A stretch of DNA of 64,000 bases from Caldilineaceae bacterium (GTDB lineage Bacteria; Chloroflexota; Anaerolineae; Caldilineales; Caldilineaceae). Where the stretch lies: positions 1 to 64,000 of the forward strand of contig JAHBVH010000032.1 in the NCBI GenBank assembly GCA_019637645.1. Direction: 5' to 3'. Under the pieces are notes generated by a model that was not told the origin of the DNA, did not search any database, and saw only the letters and a list, made by a program, of their open reading frames with translations. Positions 24,111 through 32,036 of the stretch are shown here, piece by piece (within the stretch, counting starts at the first letter, position 1; every line of letters starts with the position of its first letter). The position numbers were made by a program, and so were the translations under genes.

Positions 24111-25154
24111 CTATCCAGTAAGGATCGGATGATGCAAGGGTTGACCCTGAAGGAAGCGCAGGATATTCGTATAATCTTCAGCCCGCCCGCCGACTTCGTC
24201 TTTCCGCATGGCCCCCGCTGCTGTATGGGGCGTCAGTAAAATGTTCATGCCTGCTTGCTGTGCTAATTGAACTAACGGATTTGTTGCGGGGACAGGTTCC
24301 CATTCAAAGGTGTCGAGGGCCGCTCCGCCTAAATGACCACGCCGAAGGGCGACAGCGAGATCCGTTTCGTTGATCACACTGCCGCTGCCGCAACTAACGA
24401 TGAACGCGCCTGCTTTCATCCGCTCGAATTGGACCTGAGCGAGGCTGAGGTTTGTTGCGGGCGAAAAAGGGAGGAGATTACAGAGAAAATCGCTCTCGGC
24501 GAGGAGCTCGGCTTGGCTACAGTAGGTAATGCCCAGTTCGGCTTCCACCTGGGGTGGGAAACGACGCCTTTTGTTGTAGAGAACCTGCTGAGGACGGAAG
24601 CCGTGGAGGCAACGGGCTAGCTCGGCCCCAATCTCCCCAAAGCCCAAAATGCCCACGGTCTTTTGATAGATGCCACGAATATCCGTCCGTTTGGACCAAT
24701 TATAGGCAAAGGTATTCTCATCCGTACGCCGCGCGGGGCGGCCCCAATCGGCGGCCTGCTCGGCAACGGCCTTTACTTCTGGCAGCCGTTTGACCAAGGC
24801 CAACATTTGCATGATCATGTGCTCGGCCACCAACACACAGCCTTCCACCGGCCAGGCCGAGATGGCAATGCCCTGCTGGTGGGCCGCGGCAACATCGATG
24901 TCAAAGGTCAGAGAGCCAAGGCGTTGGATCAGTTTTAACTTCTTCGCGATGGCGAGCATGGGCGCGTCAATCACCCCCGCTCGCTCGCTAATGACAAAAT
25001 CGGCCTGGGGGAGTTCCGCTAAAAGCCGCTCTCGAGCGGGCGTGCGCAGCATCGTGACCGCGAGGTTGGGCGGGGCGGCGGCTAACGCGGCTTGTTGATG
25101 ATGGGGGCTGCGTTCTGTGAGAAAGAGAACTTGGTAAGTTGGGCTAGCGTTCAC
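24111..25154 (-). CDS. D-2-hydroxyacid dehydrogenase-like protein (catalytic Arg missing)
   Basis: A 347-residue member of the D-isomer-specific 2-hydroxyacid dehydrogenase family. The NAD-binding Rossmann motif GILGFGEIGAELA is intact. The family Glu (LDTFEWEP) and His (LLTPHTAAG) are present. The substrate-binding Arg normally found in a VxRG motif appears replaced: the sequence reads IVSCGSGSV, with Cys near position 255 where Arg is expected. It may therefore act on a different substrate or have a non-canonical role. GTG 25154 has GGGAGAG about 5 bp upstream. It is divergent from the alpha-galactosidase operon with a shared control region, which suggests but does not prove a link to sugar acid metabolism. 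Confidence 0.85.
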   Translation of the reverse strand: MNASPTYQVLFLTERSPHHQQAALAAAPPNLAVTMLRTPARERLLAELPQADFVISERAGVIDAPMLAIAKKLKLIQRLGSLTFDIDVAAAHQQGIAISAWPVEGCVLVAEHMIMQMLALVKRLPEVKAVAEQAADWGRPARRTDENTFAYNWSKRTDIRGIYQKTVGILGFGEIGAELARCLHGFRPQQVLYNKRRRFPPQVEAELGITYCSQAELLAESDFLCNLLPFSPATNLSLAQVQFERMKAGAFIVSCGSGSVINETDLAVALRRGHLGGAALDTFEWEPVPATNPLVQLAQQAGMNILLTPHTAAGAMRKDEVGGRAEDYTNILRFLQGQPLHHPILTG

Positions 25155-25275
25155 GTTACTCTCCCTAGAGCAGGTTTGACTTCGGTGACGTATGGGAAAA
25201 TCGTGGAGATGACAAGCTACCCTGTCGCAACGGGGGCTGAGCTACGGTCGTTTCGTCCACACGGGTAGTGGCTAC

Positions 25276-25349
25276 ATCACGCGAAGTGATCAGATGAAAT
25301 ATCCTTGACTTGAAGCCGCTTTGACGGCTTTGTTTAGAAAGTGTATTAT
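25276..25349 (+). promoter_or_regulatory. Promoter with operator-like palindromes for the GH36 operon
   Basis: TTGACG (25321-25326) and TATTAT (25344-25349) are spaced 17 bp apart. AAGCCG-N6-CGGCTT (25313-25330) overlaps the -35 box, and ATCAC-N5-GTGAT (25276-25290) lies just upstream. Both look like dimer binding sites, fitting repression in the absence of sugar. The promoter position also shows that translation must start after about 25356. Confidence 0.6.
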
Positions 25350-25434
25350 ACAAGTATGGTTTCCCTCCCGGACAAATCCCCCTGAACTGTATGGCGCTAT
25401 ACATACCCTTCGCACTCGCTGTGCTAAGGCAGAG

Positions 25435-27567
25435 GTGCCTGTGGATATATCATGGGAAACAAGAGAATGGAGCGGTAGTTTGCACGTGCAGTTTGATGGC
25501 GAACAGCGGCGTTGGTGGTTAACCTGGCAAGATCTGTGCCTGATTATGACTATCCAAGATGGCCTGTTGATGAATGAGTATTTTGGGCCTAATGAAGATC
25601 TTTGGACCCAATCCGCTTGGGGCTGGCTGTCCGCCGAACAGCCCTACCCTGATCCTGTTCGACAGAGCTACTGTGAAGCCAATGTGCAGCTTGCACCCGA
25701 TGACCGCCCTGTGCAGTGGACTCTTGTCGATTGGTCACAACCAACGCCCAATGCGTTCTGCCTCACGCTGGATGCCGTAGCGTTGCCCTTACAACAAGAG
25801 TTGTTCTTTGTGGTTGATGAAGCTACGGGGCTGCTCTGTCGTTCAGCAACCTTGCGTCAACTAGCTTCACCGCTGCCGCTTGATGTGAGCCACGCTGGCC
25901 TCTCTTGCTCACTTTGTCTACCATCCCACATTGAGCAACTCCTCTACCTAACTGGCCGTTGGGGCGCCGAAACCCAAGTGCAGCAGACGGTACTCGGCCA
26001 AGCTCCTATTTTGCTCGAAAGCCGCGCCGGCAAAAGTGGCTTTGAAATGTCACCCTATGTCGCTTTGCATGCGCCTACCCACACTTACCTCTGTCAGCTA
26101 GCTTGGTCGGGCAATTGGCAGATCTATCTACGGCGTTTATTGAGTGGGCGGGTGCAATTGGCCGCTGGCTTACACTCTTGGGGCTTTCGGCAACGCCTCT
26201 ATGCTGGGGATACCCTGCACTTGCCCAGTGCCTTGTTGCTATGCGTACAGGGTGATCTAAATCGCGCAACGCAACGCTTACATGACTATCGGCGCCGCCA
26301 TCAGCCCGCGCCGCCGCGGCCCCTTCCGGTTCATTTCAATACGTGGTACCCCTACAATGAAGCGCCCCAAGTGGATCACATGAAGGATGTTGCCGACCAA
26401 GCGGCTGCATTGGGGTGTGAAAGTTTTGTGGTCGATGCCGGTTGGTATACGACTGAAACCGAAAACAGTGCCGAAGGGTGGTGGCTACGTACCGGCGATT
26501 GGGCGGTTAACCAACGCCTATTCCCGCATGGCCTGACGGAACTCAGTGATCACTGCCGTGGCTTGGGGCTAGACTTTGGCCTATGGTTTGAAACGGAAGC
26601 CGTTGGTCCTAGTGCGGTCGTTCGCCGTGACCATCCAGAGTGGCTCCATCACCTGGGCGGCGTCGCCCCGGTGGCTGACCAACGGGGGATCCTGCACCTA
26701 GGCGTTCCCGCGGCCCGGACGTTTATGCGCGACCGCATCTTGGCACACCTACAAGCGACCGGCGCGACTTGGTTAAAATGGGATTTTAATACAGATTTGC
26801 GCCAAGGTGGCTGGGCCCCCACGCTACCAGAAGCGTTGACCAAGCAAGATCCGCTGTTGGGCCATTACCAAGGGCTCTATCAACTGCAGGATGAACTGCG
26901 TGCTGCCTTGCCTAACTTAGTCCTAGAGATGTGTGCTGGCGGCGGCGGTCGCTTTGATGCTGCCCTTATGGCCCATGCCCATACCTATTGGATCAGCGAC
27001 CAAACGGCACCGCTGATGAAGTTAGCCATTCATTTTGGCAGTCAGCTAGCCCACCCGGCTATGCTCTGTAATGATTGGCTGGTTGAATGGCCGTTAGCGA
27101 GTGAACAGGGCATGGATGACCGCGGTGACCTTGCTTTGCGCACACGCGTTGCTATGCTCGGTGCTTTTGGCATTAGTTCGCCATTGGAACGGTGGTCAGC
27201 TAGCGACCGCGCCACGGTGCAAACTCAGGTTGCGTGGTATCGCCGCCACATCCGCACAGTGATTCAGGCGGGCGATCAATATTTGTTGACCGCGGCCCCG
27301 CCCTTGGACGGCCAGGGCGATTGGGCAGCAATCTGGTATGTGACAAAAGATGCACAGTATGGGGTCCTCTTTGTCTTTCGGCTGGCTAGCCCACAGGCAA
27401 CCCAGGAATGGGTATTGCCCGGCTTAGATCCACAGGCCCAGTATCGCCTAATGAGCCCGGATGGAGAGCCGCGCGTTGTGCCTGGCCGTACTTTTGCTAC
27501 CGGTTTTGCCGTTGCTATGCCAACGACATACCGCTCCGCACTCTTCGTTGTTGAACAACTCCGATAA
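25435..27567 (+). CDS. GH36 family alpha-galactosidase-like glycoside hydrolase
   Basis: About 710 residues; an N-terminal beta-sandwich and a central TIM barrel typical of GH36. The nucleophile Asp is in LKWDFN (about D450) and the acid/base Asp is in WISDQT (about D522). The substrate-binding signature is present as CAGGGGRFD, where most relatives have CSGGGGR. No signal peptide is seen, so it probably acts in the cytoplasm on imported galactosides such as melibiose or raffinose. The start is uncertain: GTG 25435 (AAGG 5 bp upstream) or GTG 25441 (AGAGG upstream); any start before about 25356 would lie inside the promoter. It heads an operon with an ABC sugar importer. Confidence 0.87.
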   Translation: MPVDISWETREWSGSLHVQFDGEQRRWWLTWQDLCLIMTIQDGLLMNEYFGPNEDLWTQSAWGWLSAEQPYPDPVRQSYCEANVQLAPDDRPVQWTLVDWSQPTPNAFCLTLDAVALPLQQELFFVVDEATGLLCRSATLRQLASPLPLDVSHAGLSCSLCLPSHIEQLLYLTGRWGAETQVQQTVLGQAPILLESRAGKSGFEMSPYVALHAPTHTYLCQLAWSGNWQIYLRRLLSGRVQLAAGLHSWGFRQRLYAGDTLHLPSALLLCVQGDLNRATQRLHDYRRRHQPAPPRPLPVHFNTWYPYNEAPQVDHMKDVADQAAALGCESFVVDAGWYTTETENSAEGWWLRTGDWAVNQRLFPHGLTELSDHCRGLGLDFGLWFETEAVGPSAVVRRDHPEWLHHLGGVAPVADQRGILHLGVPAARTFMRDRILAHLQATGATWLKWDFNTDLRQGGWAPTLPEALTKQDPLLGHYQGLYQLQDELRAALPNLVLEMCAGGGGRFDAALMAHAHTYWISDQTAPLMKLAIHFGSQLAHPAMLCNDWLVEWPLASEQGMDDRGDLALRTRVAMLGAFGISSPLERWSASDRATVQTQVAWYRRHIRTVIQAGDQYLLTAAPPLDGQGDWAAIWYVTKDAQYGVLFVFRLASPQATQEWVLPGLDPQAQYRLMSPDGEPRVVPGRTFATGFAVAMPTTYRSALFVVEQLR

Positions 27568-27663
27568 GCTTTCTACTCATCTGGTAAAAGGAAGCAAAGC
27601 TACCCCGTAACTTCACTTTTTTGATGAGCCAACCATTTATTTTGTACTTTGGAGGAGAAAATT

Positions 27664-29019
27664 ATGATCACGCATAAGCTCTTGAGCCGCCGCAATTTCT
27701 TGCGCGCTTCCGCTGGGGTAGCCACCGTGGCTGCTCTGGCGGCTTGCGCACCAGCTGCCCCGAGCACGGGCAGCAGCGAAGGGGGCGAGGCGGCTTCTGG
27801 CGAAGGCACTACCATTGCCTATTGGACCTTCTGGGCTGATCGCTGGGGTGAATTCCAGCAGAAGATTGTGGACGAATATAATGCCACTAGCACCGATGGC
27901 ATTCAGGTGGAAATGCTGATTGTGCCGTGGGGCGACCTCTCCACCAAATTGCTCACCGCCGTTGCCGCTGGCAACCCGCCGGATTTCACGATCATTGGAC
28001 GTGGCGAAGTCGTGGAGTGGGCCGTGCGCGAGGGGATCTTGCCGCTGGATGATTATATTGCGGCCTCAGATGAAACCAAGCCCGAAGATTGGTTTGATGT
28101 GGCGTGGACCGAATGTCTGTGGCAAGGAAAAGCCTTTGCCCAGCCTTTTGAAAGTGGCACTTACGCCGCTTGGTATCACAAAGGGCTGTTTGAGGAGGCC
28201 GGTCTTGACCCCAACAGCCCACCGCTCACTTGGGCCGATGTTGATGCCGCCGCCGATAAGCTGACCAAAGGTGATCCGACCGCTGGCTATACCACTATCG
28301 GCTTTGTGCCCTGGAATTCGCGGGCCGACCTGTTGGGGTGGCTCTCTGGTGGTGAATGGTACGACGAGGCTACCCAGCAGATCACCGCTACGACACCAGA
28401 AAATATTGCAGCCTTTGAATGGGTGAAGCAATATGCCGATAAATACAATGGCGAGACCTTGGATCGCTTCCTGCAGGGGTTAGGTGGTGGTGACACGACC
28501 GACGATCCCTTCTACCGGGGCCAAATTGCGATGAGCTGGCGAGGTAGCTGGTCACTTTCCGCGAAGCAAGAGTATGCCGCCGACGTTCCCTTTGGGGTCT
28601 ACCCGTTGCCCTATCGCGCCGACGCAGGCAATGACAGCATTAACCAAGGCTCGGCGTGTGTTCTGCCCAAAGGTTCGTCCCAACCGGAACCGGCCTATAA
28701 ATTCCTCACCTATATGTCAATTCAAGGTATTGCTCAGTGGGTACCTGTCGCGGCTGATATGGTTTCGCGCAAAGATCAGACTGAGATCTACCCCACTGTG
28801 TTGCCCGACAATGAGGAATTCCGGGGCTACTGGCAGATCTACAATGATGCCTTGGCCTATGCCCACCACGAACCGGCGATGCCCGTCCGTCGCTTCTGGG
28901 GTGATCAACTAAATGCTGCGATTGAATCCGTATCGCGTGGCGAAAAGAGCCCTGAACAAGCGCTCCAAGACGCCCAATCTACCGCTCAAGCTGAGTTGGA
29001 TAAGGCGTTGGGTAAGTAG
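27664..29019 (+). CDS. ABC sugar transporter binding lipoprotein
   Basis: A 451-residue extracellular solute-binding protein of family 1. The N-terminus MITHKLLSRRNFLRAS has a twin-arginine motif (SRRNFL), followed by a hydrophobic stretch and a lipobox ending LAAC, so it is probably a Tat-exported lipoprotein anchored at Cys about 23. A Ser/Gly-rich linker follows, then the two-lobed binding domain starting IAYWTFWADRWGEF. It would capture the galactoside hydrolysed by the upstream GH36 enzyme. GGAGGAG lies just upstream of ATG 27664. It is followed by a hairpin and two permease genes. Confidence 0.92.
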   Translation: MITHKLLSRRNFLRASAGVATVAALAACAPAAPSTGSSEGGEAASGEGTTIAYWTFWADRWGEFQQKIVDEYNATSTDGIQVEMLIVPWGDLSTKLLTAVAAGNPPDFTIIGRGEVVEWAVREGILPLDDYIAASDETKPEDWFDVAWTECLWQGKAFAQPFESGTYAAWYHKGLFEEAGLDPNSPPLTWADVDAAADKLTKGDPTAGYTTIGFVPWNSRADLLGWLSGGEWYDEATQQITATTPENIAAFEWVKQYADKYNGETLDRFLQGLGGGDTTDDPFYRGQIAMSWRGSWSLSAKQEYAADVPFGVYPLPYRADAGNDSINQGSACVLPKGSSQPEPAYKFLTYMSIQGIAQWVPVAADMVSRKDQTEIYPTVLPDNEEFRGYWQIYNDALAYAHHEPAMPVRRFWGDQLNAAIESVSRGEKSPEQALQDAQSTAQAELDKALGK

Positions 29020-29040
29020 TAGGGTTAGAAGTCAGAGTAC

Positions 29041-29089
29041 GGAAGACAGAAGACAGAAGACAGAAGTCAGAAAATCTCTGACTTCTGTC
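29041..29089 (+). other. Heptamer repeats and hairpin after the binding-protein gene
   Basis: About three to four tandem copies of AAGACAG (29043-29063) run into a perfect 13-bp stem, GACAGAAGTCAGA (29059-29071) with TCTGACTTCTGTC (29077-29089), loop AAATC. It begins about 20 bp past the binding-protein stop codon and about 45 bp before the first permease. Such hairpins commonly protect the binding-protein mRNA or reduce readthrough, making the binding protein more abundant than the permeases. Confidence 0.55.
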
Positions 29090-29133
29090 CTCGTGGGTTG
29101 ATATTGATAGTAGGGTAATGGTAGGTACAAACT

Positions 29134-30084
29134 ATGGCAACGATAGCAGGCAGAGCGGGACCGCGTCCAACGCCACGGCGTCGATGGTGGCCTTCGCGAC
29201 AGGTAGTTCATGATAATTTGATCGGCTATCTCTTTTTTTCACCCTGGCTGATTGGGTTGGTGCTTTTTAATATTTTTCCCATTCTCTCCGCGGTCTATTA
29301 CAGTTTTACCGAATATTCGGTGCTGCAACCGCCGCGGTGGGTTGGCCTCAATAATTTCAATGAAATGTTCTATGTGGATGAGCTCTTTTGGAAGGCTGTC
29401 TATAATACGCTGTATTATGCGATCTTCTCGGTGCCCTTAGGGCTTCTCTTTGCCATTGTGCTGGCCATGCTGCTCAATTACAAGGTTTGGGGCTTGGCCT
29501 TTTTCCGGGCAACCTTTTTCCTGCCTTCGATTGTGCCAGGGGTGGCGGCCGCCGTGGTCTGGGCTTGGATCCTCAACCCTGAATATGGCTTGGTTAACGA
29601 CATGCTTGCGCGCTTCGGCTTGCCGGGCCCGCCCTGGCTGACGAGTGAGGTTTGGTCAAAGCCCGCCTTTATTTTGATGAGTTTATGGGGGATCGGCTCA
29701 ACCGCGATCATCTTTTTGGCCGCCCTCCAAGATATTCCGCAGCATCTGTACGAAGCAGCCGAGATCGACGGCGCCAATCTTTTTCATCGTGCCCGTTTTG
29801 TCACGCTGCCGATGTTGACACCAGCCATCTTTTTTAACTTGATCATGGGCGTGATCGGTGCGTTGCAGATTTTTACACAGGTCTATGTTATCTCCGATGG
29901 TGGGCCTTTGTGGTCTACCCTCTTCTATGTTTTCTATCTCTATCGTCAGGGCTTCCAATACTTCAATATGGGCTATGCTTCGGCTCTTTCGTTGGTCTTA
30001 TTTGTGATCACCCTGATCTTTACCTTAATTCTGATGCTGACCTCCAGGCGTTGGGTCTATTACGAAGGAGCGCAAGCGCGCTAA
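29134..30084 (+). CDS. ABC sugar transporter permease (MalF type)
   Basis: A 316-residue inner-membrane permease with about six transmembrane segments, starting after a basic N-terminus (PRPTPRRRWWPSRQ). The EAA loop that docks the ATPase reads EAAEIDGANLFHRARFVTLP. It belongs to the binding-protein-dependent carbohydrate uptake group. It follows the binding lipoprotein and precedes the second permease on the same strand. No ATPase gene is in the operon, so the pair probably shares a MsmX/UgpC-type ATPase encoded elsewhere. Confidence 0.93.
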   Translation: MATIAGRAGPRPTPRRRWWPSRQVVHDNLIGYLFFSPWLIGLVLFNIFPILSAVYYSFTEYSVLQPPRWVGLNNFNEMFYVDELFWKAVYNTLYYAIFSVPLGLLFAIVLAMLLNYKVWGLAFFRATFFLPSIVPGVAAAVVWAWILNPEYGLVNDMLARFGLPGPPWLTSEVWSKPAFILMSLWGIGSTAIIFLAALQDIPQHLYEAAEIDGANLFHRARFVTLPMLTPAIFFNLIMGVIGALQIFTQVYVISDGGPLWSTLFYVFYLYRQGFQYFNMGYASALSLVLFVITLIFTLILMLTSRRWVYYEGAQAR

Positions 30085-30147
30085 CCGTAGCGGCCCTGTC
30101 ACGGTTATCCGGTGACGACCGCCATGCATGAGAAGGAGTTGGATTGG

Positions 30148-31035
30148 ATGACAACCATCAATCGACCGCTGTCGAATGGGGTGAAGCTATGGCAAAGCAA
30201 ACGTGGCCTAACCCTCTTGAATAAAACCGTTACTTTTTTGATTCTATTGAGCGTTGCCCTGCTCTTTTTGATGCCGCTCTTCTGGATGATCAGCACTTCA
30301 CTCAAGCCGAAAGATCAGATCTTTGCCTATCCGCTGATCTGGTTGCCTGATCCGCCCCAATGGGCCAATTATGCCAAAGCGCTGAATAACCCGTCTTTTA
30401 AGTTTCTGCTCTTTCTGCAGAATAGTCTCTACTACGCGGTGACCGCCACCATTGGTACTGTGATCTCCTGTGCTTTGGTGGCCTATGCCTTTGCGCGCCT
30501 GCGCTGGTGGGGCCGTGATTTCTGGTTTGTCGTTACCCTGAGCTCGATGATGATCCCGGGCCCTGTGGTGCTGATTCCCCTTTTTCTGATCTTCAAAGAT
30601 ATTGGATGGGTTGGTTCCTTTAAGCCGCTGATTGTCCCGGCCTTTCTCGGATCGCCTTTCTTTATCTTTCTGCTGCGTCAGTTCTTTTTGACCATTCCCA
30701 TGGACCTTTCCGACGCGGCGCGGATCGACGGCGCAAGTGATTTGGGCATCTTCTGGCGGGTCATTCTGCCCTTGACCCAACCGGCCCTGACCACTGTCGC
30801 GCTTTTCGCCTTTTTGGGTTGTTGGAATGACTTTTTGGGGCCGTTGATCTTTCTCAATGACGGCAATAAATATACCCTAGCCGTTGGCCTAGCGGCCTTT
30901 CGCGGACAATATCGTACCCAGTGGGATCTGATGATGGCGGCGGCTACGGTGATTACCCTGCCCATCGTTGTCATCTTTTTCTTTGCGCAACAGCGCTTTA
31001 TTCAAGGGATTACCTTGACAGGAATGAAGGGATAA
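30148..31035 (+). CDS. ABC sugar transporter permease (MalG type)
   Basis: A 295-residue permease with six predicted transmembrane segments and the EAA loop DAARIDGASDLGIFWRVILP. It forms a heterodimer with the upstream MalF-type permease. ATG 30148 is chosen because AAGGAG lies about 9 bp upstream; a GTG at 30112 would add 12 residues without a binding site. The C-terminus ends QGITLTGMKG, a form typical of this family. The dioxygenase gene begins 4 bp later, so it is in the same operon. Confidence 0.93.
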   Translation: MTTINRPLSNGVKLWQSKRGLTLLNKTVTFLILLSVALLFLMPLFWMISTSLKPKDQIFAYPLIWLPDPPQWANYAKALNNPSFKFLLFLQNSLYYAVTATIGTVISCALVAYAFARLRWWGRDFWFVVTLSSMMIPGPVVLIPLFLIFKDIGWVGSFKPLIVPAFLGSPFFIFLLRQFFLTIPMDLSDAARIDGASDLGIFWRVILPLTQPALTTVALFAFLGCWNDFLGPLIFLNDGNKYTLAVGLAAFRGQYRTQWDLMMAAATVITLPIVVIFFFAQQRFIQGITLTGMKG

Positions 31036-31039
31036 ACGT

Positions 31040-31921
31040 ATGCAAATGAATGAGTCTACACCCAATACCGCGCGCCCATTTCCCGCGCTCACACCAGCAC
31101 AGCGGCTCCACCTCGACATTTATGGCTATGTCATTGTGGAAAATACCCTAACGGCTGATGAAGTGGGGTCGATTAAAGAAGCATTGCAAAAGCTTAAACG
31201 CGATCTGATGGCTACCCCTGATCCAGCGAATGCCGTTGTGCGTGGCGCGCGTTTCTCCACCTACAAGCCCAATCACGTTCATTTTGCCCACATTGTCGAG
31301 GCCGACCCCGCCATTTTAGCCTATTTGACCCATCCCCGGATGGTGGCAATGGCCGAAGAATTTGTGGGTGGTTCGGTCCGGTTGGAAGAGTCGGAAGCGA
31401 TTATCAATACCCGTTCGCCCGATTTTGACCCCAATGCACCGCGTCGCTTTGGCTTTCATACGGGTACCCGCCCCGATATCGGCACCTATACCGAAAATGG
31501 GCTCTTCCACTGTAACTTTGTCAAGGCCCTGACGACGCTAACCGATCTCGGTCCTGATGATGGTGGTACGGTGGTCGTTGCTGGCAGCCACAAGATCAAG
31601 GCACCTCAGCAGCAGGTCATTGCCTGTGCCTATGAAGATCCATCCTTGATCCATCAATTTATTGCGCCAGCGGGCTCAACCCTTCTCTTTGCCGAATCGT
31701 TGATCCATGCAACGGGGCAGCTGCGCAGCGACAAGGAGCGGGTCATCATCATTGGCGGTTACACCCCGCCCATGTTCCGGGCATGGCCGGGCCAGGAACC
31801 CAGCCAAGCCTTTATTGACAATCTGCCCGAAGTCTACAAACCCCTGATCGGGGCCACGGCTAGCTGGCATTGGGAGCAGCGCTACCGCACCCTCGACATG
31901 CCATCGGCCTTTAATAACTGA
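31040..31921 (+). CDS. Phytanoyl-CoA dioxygenase (PhyH) family protein
   Basis: A 293-residue predicted Fe(II)/2-oxoglutarate-dependent oxygenase of the PhyH family. A double-stranded beta-helix core is indicated by FHTGTRPD, HCNFVKALTTLTDLG, DDGGTVVVAGSHK and the distal ESLIHATG followed by a basic residue that would bind 2-oxoglutarate. Iron ligands are probably within HxxxxxD/H segments, but I cannot fix them with certainty. Members of this subgroup often sit at the end of sugar-ABC operons in soil and marine bacteria; the substrate is unknown, perhaps a modified sugar. AAGGGAT precedes ATG 31040, and the gene starts 4 bp after the permease stop. Confidence 0.85.
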   Translation: MQMNESTPNTARPFPALTPAQRLHLDIYGYVIVENTLTADEVGSIKEALQKLKRDLMATPDPANAVVRGARFSTYKPNHVHFAHIVEADPAILAYLTHPRMVAMAEEFVGGSVRLEESEAIINTRSPDFDPNAPRRFGFHTGTRPDIGTYTENGLFHCNFVKALTTLTDLGPDDGGTVVVAGSHKIKAPQQQVIACAYEDPSLIHQFIAPAGSTLLFAESLIHATGQLRSDKERVIIIGGYTPPMFRAWPGQEPSQAFIDNLPEVYKPLIGATASWHWEQRYRTLDMPSAFNN

Positions 31922-31943
31922 CAAATAATCATTGACAATTGAC

Positions 31944-32030
31944 ATAGGACTTACGCAGTTGGTTGGGTAATTAGAGACCTGACAGGGTTTTCCAAACCTG
32001 TCAGGTCTGGCCCAAGGGCGTAACTCCGAT
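31944..32030. repeat. Copy C of the ~86-bp inverted-repeat element
   Basis: The outer arms ATAGGACTTACGCAGTTGG (31944-31962) and CCAAGGGCGTAACTCCGAT (32012-32030) are imperfect inverted repeats. The centre has a perfect 12-bp stem, AGACCTGACAGG (31975-31986) with CCTGTCAGGTCT (31997-32008). It fills the gap between the convergent PhyH and M20 genes and may serve both as a terminator. Confidence 0.65.
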
Positions 32031-32036
32031 TGTTAA

